The notes under the pieces: generated by a model
What the model saw: the letters and a program-made list of their open reading frames with translations, nothing else
Database searches by the model: none
Told to the model about the DNA's origin: nothing
Position numbers and translations under genes: made by a program
In this document: positions 14,575-22,220 of the stretch, one piece after another
How positions within the stretch are numbered: the stretch's first letter is position 1
Layout of the letters: each line of letters starts with the position of its first letter
NCBI GenBank assembly: GCA_017412045.1
Contig: JAFQOX010000070.1
Span: 1-33,815 of the forward strand
Origin: Clostridia bacterium
Lineage (GTDB): Bacteria > Bacillota > Clostridia > Oscillospirales > CAG-272
Reading direction: 5' to 3'
Length of the DNA stretch: 33,815 nucleotides

Positions 14575-17500
14575 ATGACAGAATCTATTCAATATAGCTG
14601 TCCAAATTGTGGAGGCATATTGGAAAGCATCGGCAGACATTTATTGAGATGTCCGTATTGCGGAAGTGATTTTGAAAGGCCCTCCGTTGAAAAGAAAACC
14701 GAGTCCTTGCAAGCGTTGTTCGACAGAGAAAAGATCAAATACGTGAACAACCAGAGGCGCAATCTTTACGATGCCGTTTGTGCACCGCACATCAGTAAGA
14801 TTGAGGTAGAAAGATACGCAACAGAGATCAAGAAATTGTTGCCCGATGATTTTCAGGCGAATTTTTATCTGGATGCAATTTCGGGCAATATCGGAAGAAT
14901 CAATCAGATCATCCGCGGCATTGACGTGAACGAGAATTACGATTTGCTTCCTCCCATCATAAGCTTCCTGATAGCCTCTCTTGAAATTGAGTATTTGCTT
15001 GAATTGAATCTACTGGTTGAGCGCGCTTATCAGAATCGTGATCCGGAGACGTATTCACGCCTGATGACCAAGATCGAGGCGGAAGCGAATAAGGTGAAAA
15101 ACGGCATCTATGTGACTTCCATGCCACGCGACGTTTTCATCGCCTATTCCTCAAAGGATATGGACAAGGTTTCCGCGCTATGCGAAGCTTTGGAGCAGGA
15201 AGGCTTCTCCTGCTTCGTCGCGGCGCGAAATCTGCGCCATGGCGTGGGATCCGTAGAGAATTATGACGAGGCGCTGAAGGTAGCGATGGATTATTGCTCC
15301 TGCTTCGTTTTTGTGTCCAGCGCAAACTCCAGATCGTTTTCTTGCGATGCGGTAAGAAAGGAAATTCCCTATATCCGATCCAAGGACGTCTTGAATGCGC
15401 CGGCAGAGTTTCGCAACAATTACAGAATGATTCCCCCCCAATATAAGCTCCCTCGTATTGAATACCGGATTGGCACCGGAAGAGCATCCGACGCGGCAAG
15501 CAAGGTTACGGATGCATTTTTTGAGGGGTACGAGTGGGTATACGATATTAACGGCGTGATAGAGCGCCTCCTGAAGCTGTTGTACGATATAGATCCGGAC
15601 CCCGTTACTCCGGTTTCCTATCACGAGCATTCTGAACAGAAACAATCCAAGCAAATAAAACAGCCCGAACGAACAAAACAAACGAAACAAACCGATCAGA
15701 TCAAGCTCCCCGCTCTGCCTGATCCCAATCCCAACTGCAAGCATGTTCTCGTCACCGATCCCGGTCGCGAGCCGACCTGCACGGAGAACGGATATACGGA
15801 GGGTGAGCATTGTAAGCGTTGCGGAAGCATCCTGCGCCAATCCGTCACGATTCCTGCCGAGGGACATCGTTTTGGACCGTGGACCAGGATCAAATATCCC
15901 ACCTGCACGAACGACGGTTTGGAAGAAAGAGCCTGTCATTGCGGCGAAAAGGAAACGAAAACGATTCCCTCTTTGGGCGGTCATAAGCCCGGCGAATGGG
16001 AAATCGCCAAGGCAGCCGGTCACGAACAGGAAGGATTGCAGGTAAAAAACTGTATCGAATGCGGATTGACCGTTAAGGAAGAAAAAATTCCTGCGCAGGG
16101 CCATGAATTCGGCGATTGGAAGATCGTAAAGAAGCCTTCCTGCACCGAACAAGGAAAGCAACAACGTGCCTGCTCATGCGGAAAAACGGAAACGAAAGGG
16201 ATCCCCGCAAAAGGTCACAGCTTCGGCGCATGGCAGACCGTAAAAGCGCCGACCTGTACGGAAAACGGCGAGCAGCAGCGAAGCTGTTCCGCCTGTGGCA
16301 AAACGGAGACGAAGACGGTTCCCTCCTACAATGGTCATGTTCTCGGTGAATGGGAAACTGTCAAAAAAGCCGGTCACGAAACGGACGGTCTGAAAATCAA
16401 AAAATGTATCCGCTGCGGCGATACCGTTGAACAAGAAATCATTCCCGCTCAAGGTCACAGCTTCGGCGAGTGGCAAACCGTAAAATTTGCATCCTGTAGC
16501 GAGAAGGGAGAACGGAAACGCCTTTGCTATTGCGGTGAGAAGGAAACGGAAGCCATCCCTGCTTTGGGTGGACACAAGCCCGGCGAATGGGAAATTATCA
16601 AAGAGCCAAACCATGAAAATGAAGGCTTGAAAATCAAAAAATGCCGTGTCTGCGGTGAGCGTACAGAAGAAAAAATCATCCCTGCGCAAGGACACAATTT
16701 CGGAGAATGGCAAACCGTAAAATATCCCACCTGTACAGAGAACGGCGAACAAAAGAGGATTTGCTCCTGCGGTGTAACGGAAACCAAGCCGGTTCCGTCC
16801 CTCGGAGGCCACAAACCCGGCGTATGGACGGTTATCGAAGAGGCAACTGAAGATCGGGAAGGCTGGAAAGTCAAAATCTGCCGGAACTGCGGAGAAAGAC
16901 TCGGGGAAGAAAAAATTTTCGCGCAAGCACAAACTACAAACCGCTCGACGCATATCGAGCAGACAAACCCAGCTTCTCAAGGGTTGGCGTATACGGTAAA
17001 TTCCAACGGCAAAACCTGTGCAGTCACAGGACAGGGTACCTGCAAGGATAAGGACGTCGTCATTCCCGAGACCATCGACGGCTATCAAGTGACGAGAATC
17101 GGCACCAGCGCGTTCCTCTACTGTCAGAGTCTTGCGAGCGTGGTGATCCCGAGCTCCGTTACGAGCATTGGTGAACGTGCGTTCTACGGCTGCACGAGCC
17201 TTGCGAGCGTGGGGATCCCGGACTCCGTCACGAGCATTGACCATAGTGCGTTCCACAGTTGCACGAGCCTTGCGAGCGTGGTGATCCCGAGCTCCGTCAC
17301 GAGCATTGGCGACCACGCGTTCTCCAGCTGCCAGAGCCTTGCGAGCGTGGTGATCCCGAGCTCCGTTACGAGCATTGGTGAACGTGCGTTCTACGGTTGT
17401 ACGCTCCTTGCGAGCGTGAATCTTCCGGATTCCGTCGAAACCGTCGGTAACGGCGCATTTTACGGTTGCGAAAAGCTTTCGGACATCCGCCTCCCCCAAT

Positions 17501-17931
17501 CCTTAAAAAAGATTGGTGACATAACCTTTTACAATTGCAAAAATCTTGTGCATATCGACGTTCCGGATTCCGTTACCGTCATCGGCTATTCGGCATTCTC
17601 CGGTTGTTCCGCTCTTAAAAGCGTGATCATTCCCGACACCGTCGTTTCTATCGGCAACTATGCTTTCCGGAATTGCTCCGGTCTTACGAGCGTTACGGTA
17701 CCGAATTCCGTTACCGTTATTAAAAAACAAGCATTCTCCTCTTGTACGAATCTGAAGGAATTCCGATATATCGGAACGAAGGCGCAGTGGAATCAGATCC
17801 GACGCGCCCCCGATTGGCAACAAGACTCCGGTATTGATGAAAATCAATCCATTATTTTCATGGAAAATCAGGCAAATCCGGCGAAGGCTACCGATCCGAC
17901 CAACAACGTAAGTGTGAGTGCGGGCGAGTAG
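14575..17931 (+). CDS. Zinc ribbon - TIR - Cys/His knuckle repeat - leucine-rich repeat protein (paralog 1)
   Basis: An 1118-residue protein with no signal peptide or membrane segment, hence probably cytosolic. Order: N-terminal zinc ribbon (C9, C12, C26, C29). Next is a helical region (about 40-180) shared with the second paralog but not otherwise recognised. The TIR domain (about 186-320) starts DVFIAYSSKDMDKV and has the S-x-x-C-x-x-x-x-x-E pattern (C257, E263), where TIR NADases keep their catalytic glutamate. A Lys/Gln-rich linker follows. Then come ten Cys/His repeats of about 39 residues (388 to about 785). They alternate a type with G-H-x-F-G-x-W, T-C-T-E and C-x-C with a type with G-H-K-P-G-E-W and C-x2-C. 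Last are ten 23-residue BspA-like leucine-rich units (about 800-1055) closing with the family's Y-x-G-T-x-x-Q-W-x-x-I end. TIR domains in bacteria often cleave NAD+ in defence. The LRR and knuckle repeats could be sensing parts; that link is inference. Confidence 0.85.
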   Translation: MTESIQYSCPNCGGILESIGRHLLRCPYCGSDFERPSVEKKTESLQALFDREKIKYVNNQRRNLYDAVCAPHISKIEVERYATEIKKLLPDDFQANFYLDAISGNIGRINQIIRGIDVNENYDLLPPIISFLIASLEIEYLLELNLLVERAYQNRDPETYSRLMTKIEAEANKVKNGIYVTSMPRDVFIAYSSKDMDKVSALCEALEQEGFSCFVAARNLRHGVGSVENYDEALKVAMDYCSCFVFVSSANSRSFSCDAVRKEIPYIRSKDVLNAPAEFRNNYRMIPPQYKLPRIEYRIGTGRASDAASKVTDAFFEGYEWVYDINGVIERLLKLLYDIDPDPVTPVSYHEHSEQKQSKQIKQPERTKQTKQTDQIKLPALPDPNPNCKHVLVTDPGREPTCTENGYTEGEHCKRCGSILRQSVTIPAEGHRFGPWTRIKYPTCTNDGLEERACHCGEKETKTIPSLGGHKPGEWEIAKAAGHEQEGLQVKNCIECGLTVKEEKIPAQGHEFGDWKIVKKPSCTEQGKQQRACSCGKTETKGIPAKGHSFGAWQTVKAPTCTENGEQQRSCSACGKTETKTVPSYNGHVLGEWETVKKAGHETDGLKIKKCIRCGDTVEQEIIPAQGHSFGEWQTVKFASCSEKGERKRLCYCGEKETEAIPALGGHKPGEWEIIKEPNHENEGLKIKKCRVCGERTEEKIIPAQGHNFGEWQTVKYPTCTENGEQKRICSCGVTETKPVPSLGGHKPGVWTVIEEATEDREGWKVKICRNCGERLGEEKIFAQAQTTNRSTHIEQTNPASQGLAYTVNSNGKTCAVTGQGTCKDKDVVIPETIDGYQVTRIGTSAFLYCQSLASVVIPSSVTSIGERAFYGCTSLASVGIPDSVTSIDHSAFHSCTSLASVVIPSSVTSIGDHAFSSCQSLASVVIPSSVTSIGERAFYGCTLLASVNLPDSVETVGNGAFYGCEKLSDIRLPQSLKKIGDITFYNCKNLVHIDVPDSVTVIGYSAFSGCSALKSVIIPDTVVSIGNYAFRNCSGLTSVTVPNSVTVIKKQAFSSCTNLKEFRYIGTKAQWNQIRRAPDWQQDSGIDENQSIIFMENQANPAKATDPTNNVSVSAGE
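17131..17406 (+). repeat. Four 69-bp near-identical leucine-rich repeat units
   Basis: Units start at 17131, 17200, 17269 and 17338, each opening CTTGCGAGCGTGG. Units one and four differ by only about four bases. The unit is 23 codons, one LRR_5 repeat. Neighbouring leucine-rich units have diverged at the DNA level, so this block is a recent expansion or gene-conversion tract. Confidence 0.9.
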
Positions 17932-18596
17932 CAGAAGCCGTTGGCAGGAAAAAGCAATCTGACACCGCCGGCTGAACCTTCCAAAGGATTGGCTTATGAA
18001 AAATCCGGGAATACTTGCATAATTACGGGTATCGGTTCTTGCCAAGATACGGATATCGTGATTCCCTCCAATCTTGTTGGATGTCCGGTGACGGAAATTG
18101 GATTCAGCGCCTTTTTCTGCCAGAATCATATTACAAGCGTAACGATCCCCGACTCGGTTACCGCTATTCAAAATAACGCATTTTGGTCTTGTGAAAATCT
18201 TGAACGTGTAGTTATCGGCAATGCAGTCACGTCCATTGGAGACAATGCTTTCCGAAATTGCAAAAAGCTTACGAATCCGATTCTTCCGGATTCTGTTTTG
18301 AGCATTGGAAAAAACGCATTTATGTCTTGCGAGAGTTTTGTGAACTTTGTGATCCCGAAAGCGGTATCCTCCATTGAGGTTGGGACGTTCTCTAATTGCA
18401 AGAATCTTGCAGATTTGAGTATTCCCGATTCCGTAACCACGATCAAAAAAATGCTTTCTATTATTGCGAAAAGCTGACAAAGGTTCGTTATGGCGGAACC
18501 GTACAGCAATGGCAAAAAATCTCTATTAAGAACTCATTCCCATCTATCACTCGTGTTGCCTCTTGCATCGGCGGTACGATTGAATTTAAGGCTTAA
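17932..18596 (+). pseudogene. Second leucine-rich module cut off from paralog 1 by UAG and a frame disruption
   Basis: After the TAG at 17929-17931 the same frame stays open, and it encodes a linker and a second leucine-rich module. The module opens like the others (GLAYEKSGNTCIITGIG, DTDIVIPS, VTEIGFSAF) and has six 23-residue units. At 18445-18451 a run of seven A breaks the frame. Restoring one A (AAA AAA AAT GCT TTC) would continue as KKNAFYYCEKLTKV and end with Y-G-G-T-V-Q-Q-W at the TAA 18594-18596, exactly where the paralog's repeats end. There is no ribosome binding site after the TAG. The following terminator resembles the one behind the second paralog. The ancestral gene therefore probably ran to 18596. 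Readthrough or slippage cannot be excluded. Confidence 0.7.
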
Positions 18597-18601
18597 AAAC
18601 G

Positions 18602-18655
18602 AAAGGACCCACGTGTCCGTACCCCGAAAAGGTACTGTTACGCAGGTCCTTTTTC
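18602..18655 (+). terminator. Terminator of the first TIR-LRR unit
   Basis: AAAGGACC (18602-18609) pairs with GGTCCTTT (18645-18652) and is followed by more T. An inner GTACC/GGTAC pair strengthens it. Sequence and layout are clearly related to the terminator at 21315-21363. Confidence 0.75.
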
Positions 18656-18690
18656 TTATACCGTCACCCTGCTTTTTTGCGTGGAAAACA

Positions 18691-18719
18691 TTGACATTCC
18701 TGTTTTTATATAGTACAAT
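18691..18719 (+). promoter_or_regulatory. Promoter of the second TIR-LRR gene
   Basis: TTGACA (18691-18696), 17 bp, TACAAT (18714-18719): a strong match to the housekeeping consensus. It places transcription start near 18726 and supports the ATG at 18751 over upstream in-frame starts. Confidence 0.88.
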
Positions 18720-18750
18720 AAAGTCATCTGATAAAGACAAGGAGCTTCGT

Positions 18751-21306
18751 ATGACAAAAACCACTCAATACAGCTGTCCGAATTGCGGCGGCGGGCTGAT
18801 TGCGATCAGCGACGATACGTTGCAGTGTCCGTATTGCGGCTCGGACTTTGCGCATCATGCGATCCACCGTGAAGCCGACGCGTTGCGGGCTTTCCTGGAT
18901 CAAACCAAAATCGAATACGTTTACAATCAGAGGCGCAATTTGTACGATGCCGTCGCTTCGAGATACATCAGCAAAAACGACGTAAAAAACTACGCGACCG
19001 AGATCAAAAAGTATCTGCCCGACGATTTTCAGGCGAATTTTTATCTGGAAGCGCTTTCAGGCGATGCCAAAAAGATCAACGAGCTCATTCGCAAGATCGA
19101 TGCGGATGAAAATTACGATCTGCTCGCGCCGATCATCCACTTTCTGATCGCCTCTCTCGAAACCGAGTTTTTGCTGGAACTGAATCTGCTTATCGAGCGC
19201 ACCTATAAAAAGCGGGATCTGAAGCGGTATTCCCACTATTCCACCGAGCTTTCCAAGGAAGCGGAGAAGGTTTCGGAGGGTATTTACGCCACCATGCTGC
19301 CGCGCGACGTTTTCATTGCGTATTCCTCCAAGGATATGGACAAGGTTTCCGAGCTTTGCGGGGAATTGGAAGCGCAGGGCTTTTCCTGCTTCGTCGCGGC
19401 GCGCAATCTGCGTCACGGCGTCGGCTCCGTCGAGAATTACGACGAGGCGCTGAAGGAAGCCATGGATAATTGCTCCTGCTTCGTTTTCGTCTCCAGCGCG
19501 AACTCCCGCTCCTTTGCCTGTGACGCGGTCAAAAAGGAGATCCCTTACATCCGAAGCATGGATACGCAGAACGCGCCGCCCGAGCTGCGCAACAATTACA
19601 GAATGATTCCCACGAAATATAAAAAGCCCCGTATCGAGTACCGTCTCGATATGGCGCAGGCAAAGGAAGCGGCATCCAGAATCACGGACCTTTTCTTCGA
19701 CGGATACGAATGGACGTATGATATTGACGGCGTCGTGGATCGGCTCGTGAAGCTTCTGTACGAAATGCCCGAGGAGGCTTTTTCGGAAGCGGCGCCGACG
19801 GTCACGACGCCTCCGTCAACGCCCGCGCCTGCGCCGATGCCTTCTCAGCCCGCCGTACAACAGTGCAATCACGTCGAGGTCATTGATCCCGCCGTGGAAG
19901 CGACCTGCACGGAAGCGGGACGGACGGAGGGCTCGCACTGCTCGCTTTGCGGTGAAATTTTAAGGCAGTCGGTCACGGTTTCCCCTCACGGACATCATTT
20001 CGGTATGTGGAGGGTAACGAAGCCCGCGACCTGTACGGAAACGGGTGAGCAGGAACGGTCCTGCTCCTGCGGCGAAAAAGAAACGAAGCCGATCCCCTCC
20101 CTCGGCGGTCACAAGCCCGGCAAATGGGAGACCGTCGAAGAAGCAACCGAAACGGAAAACGGCTTGAAGGTCAAAAAATGTACTGTTTGCGGAGAACAGA
20201 CCGAAACGGCAAGCATTGCAAAAAAGAAGACCTCGCATCCTGCCGCTCCCGTTGACAAAGAGGATAGCAAGAATACGAAAAGCGCAAAGCCCGAAGCAAA
20301 AGCTGCCGTTTCCGCAGGCGATCGGCTTTATAACGTCAGACTGGTTTCGTACGGCAATCGGAAATTGAGCTGTATCAAGCTCGTGCGCGAAGTCCTGGGG
20401 CTGGGGCTTTCGGAGGCGATGACGCTGATCGAAAGCAAAAATCCGCTTCTGGCGCAAAGCGTATCCCTTGCCGAAGCGGAGCGCGTCAAAAACACATTCG
20501 GCGACTTTGAGGTCAGCATAGAGGAAATGGCAAGCAACGGTTCCGACTCGAAAAGCCGCGCCGCAAAATCTCGGTCAAAAACCGCGTCCGAGACGCCGAA
20601 AGCCATGAGTCAAGCCTCTCAGGGGCTGAAGCACGTGAGCAACAGCGACGGCAATACCTGCGCGATCAACGGCATCGGAACATGCGCCGATACGGATATC
20701 GTGATCCCCTCCACCATCGGCGCGTATCGCGTAACGGCGATCGGCACCCAGGCGTTCGCCGACCGCGCGGGCATCAGAACGGTTTCGATCCCGGATTCCG
20801 TCACAAGCATCAGCGGATACGCGTTCTACGGCTGTACGGGACTGACGGGCGTGTCGATTCCGGATACCGTTCGGGATATCGGCTACAGCGCATTCTACGG
20901 CTGTGAGAGCCTCACGGGCGCGGTCCTTCCGAAATCTTTGACGAGCCTCGGCAATTACGCCTTTTCCAAATGCGCGAAGCTGGCGAGCGCGGCTCTTCCG
21001 GATTCCCTTACGAGCCTTGGCGCTTACGCATTCTCCGAATGTGAGAGCCTGACGAGCGCAGTCATTCCGAGCGCCGTGACACGCATAGAAGGTCACACCT
21101 TCTATCGTTGCGCGAGACTTGCGACCGTGGTCATTCCGGATTCCGTTACCGTTATCGGCGAAAACGCGTTTTCCGGATGCGAAAGCCTTGCAAGCATTCG
21201 CTACGAAGGCACAAAAAAGCAATGGAAGAAAATCGTGATCAAAAAATCCTCCTCCATGACCTGTATGGTCGAATGTACCGACGGTACGGTCAAACAGAAA
21301 TTTTAA
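18751..21306 (+). CDS. Zinc ribbon - TIR - Cys/His knuckle - L7/L12-like - leucine-rich repeat protein (paralog 2)
   Basis: An 851-residue paralog of the preceding protein, also without signal peptide or membrane segments. Zinc ribbon (C9, C12, C26, C29), helical region and TIR domain are strongly conserved, and E263 keeps the same position. Only three Cys/His repeats follow (about 371-495), against ten in paralog 1. Residues 527-593 resemble the C-terminal domain of ribosomal protein L7/L12: YNVRLVSYG, then IKLVREVLGLGLSEAM, then a short helix and FEVSIEE. A basic Ser/Lys linker leads to seven 23-residue BspA-like leucine-rich units (about 620-830), ending RYEGTKKQWKKI. The ATG at 18751 has an AAGGAG site and sits 32 bp behind a strong promoter. 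The frame is open upstream, but those codons overlap the terminator and promoter. A TIR-based defence or signalling role is inferred from domains only. Confidence 0.87.
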   Translation: MTKTTQYSCPNCGGGLIAISDDTLQCPYCGSDFAHHAIHREADALRAFLDQTKIEYVYNQRRNLYDAVASRYISKNDVKNYATEIKKYLPDDFQANFYLEALSGDAKKINELIRKIDADENYDLLAPIIHFLIASLETEFLLELNLLIERTYKKRDLKRYSHYSTELSKEAEKVSEGIYATMLPRDVFIAYSSKDMDKVSELCGELEAQGFSCFVAARNLRHGVGSVENYDEALKEAMDNCSCFVFVSSANSRSFACDAVKKEIPYIRSMDTQNAPPELRNNYRMIPTKYKKPRIEYRLDMAQAKEAASRITDLFFDGYEWTYDIDGVVDRLVKLLYEMPEEAFSEAAPTVTTPPSTPAPAPMPSQPAVQQCNHVEVIDPAVEATCTEAGRTEGSHCSLCGEILRQSVTVSPHGHHFGMWRVTKPATCTETGEQERSCSCGEKETKPIPSLGGHKPGKWETVEEATETENGLKVKKCTVCGEQTETASIAKKKTSHPAAPVDKEDSKNTKSAKPEAKAAVSAGDRLYNVRLVSYGNRKLSCIKLVREVLGLGLSEAMTLIESKNPLLAQSVSLAEAERVKNTFGDFEVSIEEMASNGSDSKSRAAKSRSKTASETPKAMSQASQGLKHVSNSDGNTCAINGIGTCADTDIVIPSTIGAYRVTAIGTQAFADRAGIRTVSIPDSVTSISGYAFYGCTGLTGVSIPDTVRDIGYSAFYGCESLTGAVLPKSLTSLGNYAFSKCAKLASAALPDSLTSLGAYAFSECESLTSAVIPSAVTRIEGHTFYRCARLATVVIPDSVTVIGENAFSGCESLASIRYEGTKKQWKKIVIKKSSSMTCMVECTDGTVKQKF

Positions 21307-21314
21307 CGAAAACG

Positions 21315-21363
21315 AAAAGACCCGCGCAGCGATACCCGAAAGGTACCGTCACGCGGGTCTTTT
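21315..21363 (+). terminator. Terminator of the second TIR-LRR unit
   Basis: A perfect 12-bp stem, AAAAGACCCGCG (21315-21326) with its complement at 21352-21363, has an inner TACC/GGTA pair in the loop. It is homologous to the terminator at 18602-18655. Confidence 0.88.
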
Positions 21364-21458
21364 GTATAGGAAATTGCTTGAAAAGAATCTCTCCGCTTGC
21401 ATTGCTTCCATATAAGCAGAACGCGGATCGGGAGAAGCTTCCGACGGGCGTTGCCCGC

Positions 21459-22013
21459 TTAATTCAATTCTTTTTCAACCGTTTTACGGATATATTCGTA
21501 GGTTTTCGGCGAATTTTCAAGCTCGCCCTTCTCCATCATATCGGTCATGCCGTAGAGGATCGCCTTGATCGCCCAGACGGTTCGCTCCGTTTCATCGAAG
21601 TCGTCGCCCTGCTCCGAGCAATAGCTGCGGATCATATCCTCAACGGAGACGGTATGTCCGACGGAATTCATCTCTTTTTCCGAAATGGAGAGAATGGAGC
21701 GGTAATTCGGGTTGGCAACCCAGAAGCGGACGTAGGCGACGCAGACCTCCGTCAGCCGACGGAGCGGGTCGTGCTCGAAAAGCGTGAGGATCTGTCCGCA
21801 GAGAAGCTCCCATTGGCGGTTGATGTGCCGTATGATCTCCAGGATCATCTCTTCTTTGTTTTTGAAATGCTTGTACGGCGCGGCGCAGGAAATGTTACAC
21901 GCCGCCGCGACACGGCGCAGCGAAAAGTGAGAAAGCCCGTTCCGGCTGATCTCATCCGCGCCCGCAATGATGAGTTTTTCTCTTACCGATTCGGAAAAAA
22001 ATTCTTCTTCCAT
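21459..22013 (-). CDS. TetR/AcrR-family transcriptional regulator
   Basis: A 184-residue DNA-binding repressor-type protein. The N-terminal helix-turn-helix is clear: VREKLIIAGADEISRNG, then FSLRRVAAACNIS as the HTH helices and APYKHFKNKEEM as the typical TetR extension. The C-terminal 120 residues are helical and would bind a ligand and dimerise; they show no recognisable subfamily signature. The ATG follows GGAGGACTTTTC. The gene is divergent from the aromatic amino acid operon, with its own promoter in the shared intergenic region, so regulation of that operon, of itself or of an unlinked target are all possible. Confidence 0.9.
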   Translation of the reverse strand: MEEEFFSESVREKLIIAGADEISRNGLSHFSLRRVAAACNISCAAPYKHFKNKEEMILEIIRHINRQWELLCGQILTLFEHDPLRRLTEVCVAYVRFWVANPNYRSILSISEKEMNSVGHTVSVEDMIRSYCSEQGDDFDETERTVWAIKAILYGMTDMMEKGELENSPKTYEYIRKTVEKELN

Positions 22014-22045
22014 GAAAAGTCCTCCGTTGTCTGAATGATACCCTT

Positions 22046-22074
22046 ATTATGACACAGATCCCGAGGAAAAGCAA
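22046..22074 (-). promoter_or_regulatory. Promoter of the TetR-family gene
   Basis: On the minus strand TTGCTT (22069-22074), a 17-bp spacer and CATAAT (22046-22051) lie 33 bp before the start codon. Confidence 0.65.
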
Positions 22075-22113
22075 TCGTTTTTCAAAAAATCTGCAATAAT
22101 TTTCAAAAACGTC

Positions 22114-22142
22114 TTGACATTCGTACACAAATGTTGTATAAT
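22114..22142 (+). promoter_or_regulatory. Promoter of the aromatic amino acid operon
   Basis: A perfect consensus promoter: TTGACA (22114-22119), 17 bp, TATAAT (22137-22142). It implies transcription start near 22149 and a leader of about 70 nt. No long attenuator or T-box structure fits in the leader. Only a 5-bp hairpin (GCGAG/CTCGC, 22170-22184) is visible. Confidence 0.92.
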
Positions 22143-22151
22143 TCACCATAC

Positions 22152-22166
22152 GTTAACAGTGTTAAC
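22152..22166. promoter_or_regulatory. Candidate operator of the aromatic operon
   Basis: GTTAACAGTGTTAAC is a perfect palindrome (7-1-7) placed about 10 bp after the -10 box of the strong pheA promoter, covering the predicted start region. A repressor bound here would block transcription. The binding protein is not identified; the divergent TetR-type regulator is one candidate. Confidence 0.6.
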
Positions 22167-22220
22167 CAAGCGAGATTCCCTCGCATACGATAGAAACAGA
22201 ATGGAAAGGACATCCCCTTT

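Noticed and set aside
17941..18477. A separate leucine-rich repeat gene starting at TTG 17941.
   Set aside because: There is no ribosome binding site or promoter. The frame is continuous with the upstream TIR gene apart from the TAG, and its end is produced by a frame break, so it is better read as a severed tail.
18490..18750. An upstream extension of the second TIR-LRR protein by 87 codons.
   Set aside because: It would overlap the first unit's tail, its terminator and the TTGACA/TACAAT promoter. The ATG at 18751 has the right ribosome binding site and aligns with the start of paralog 1.
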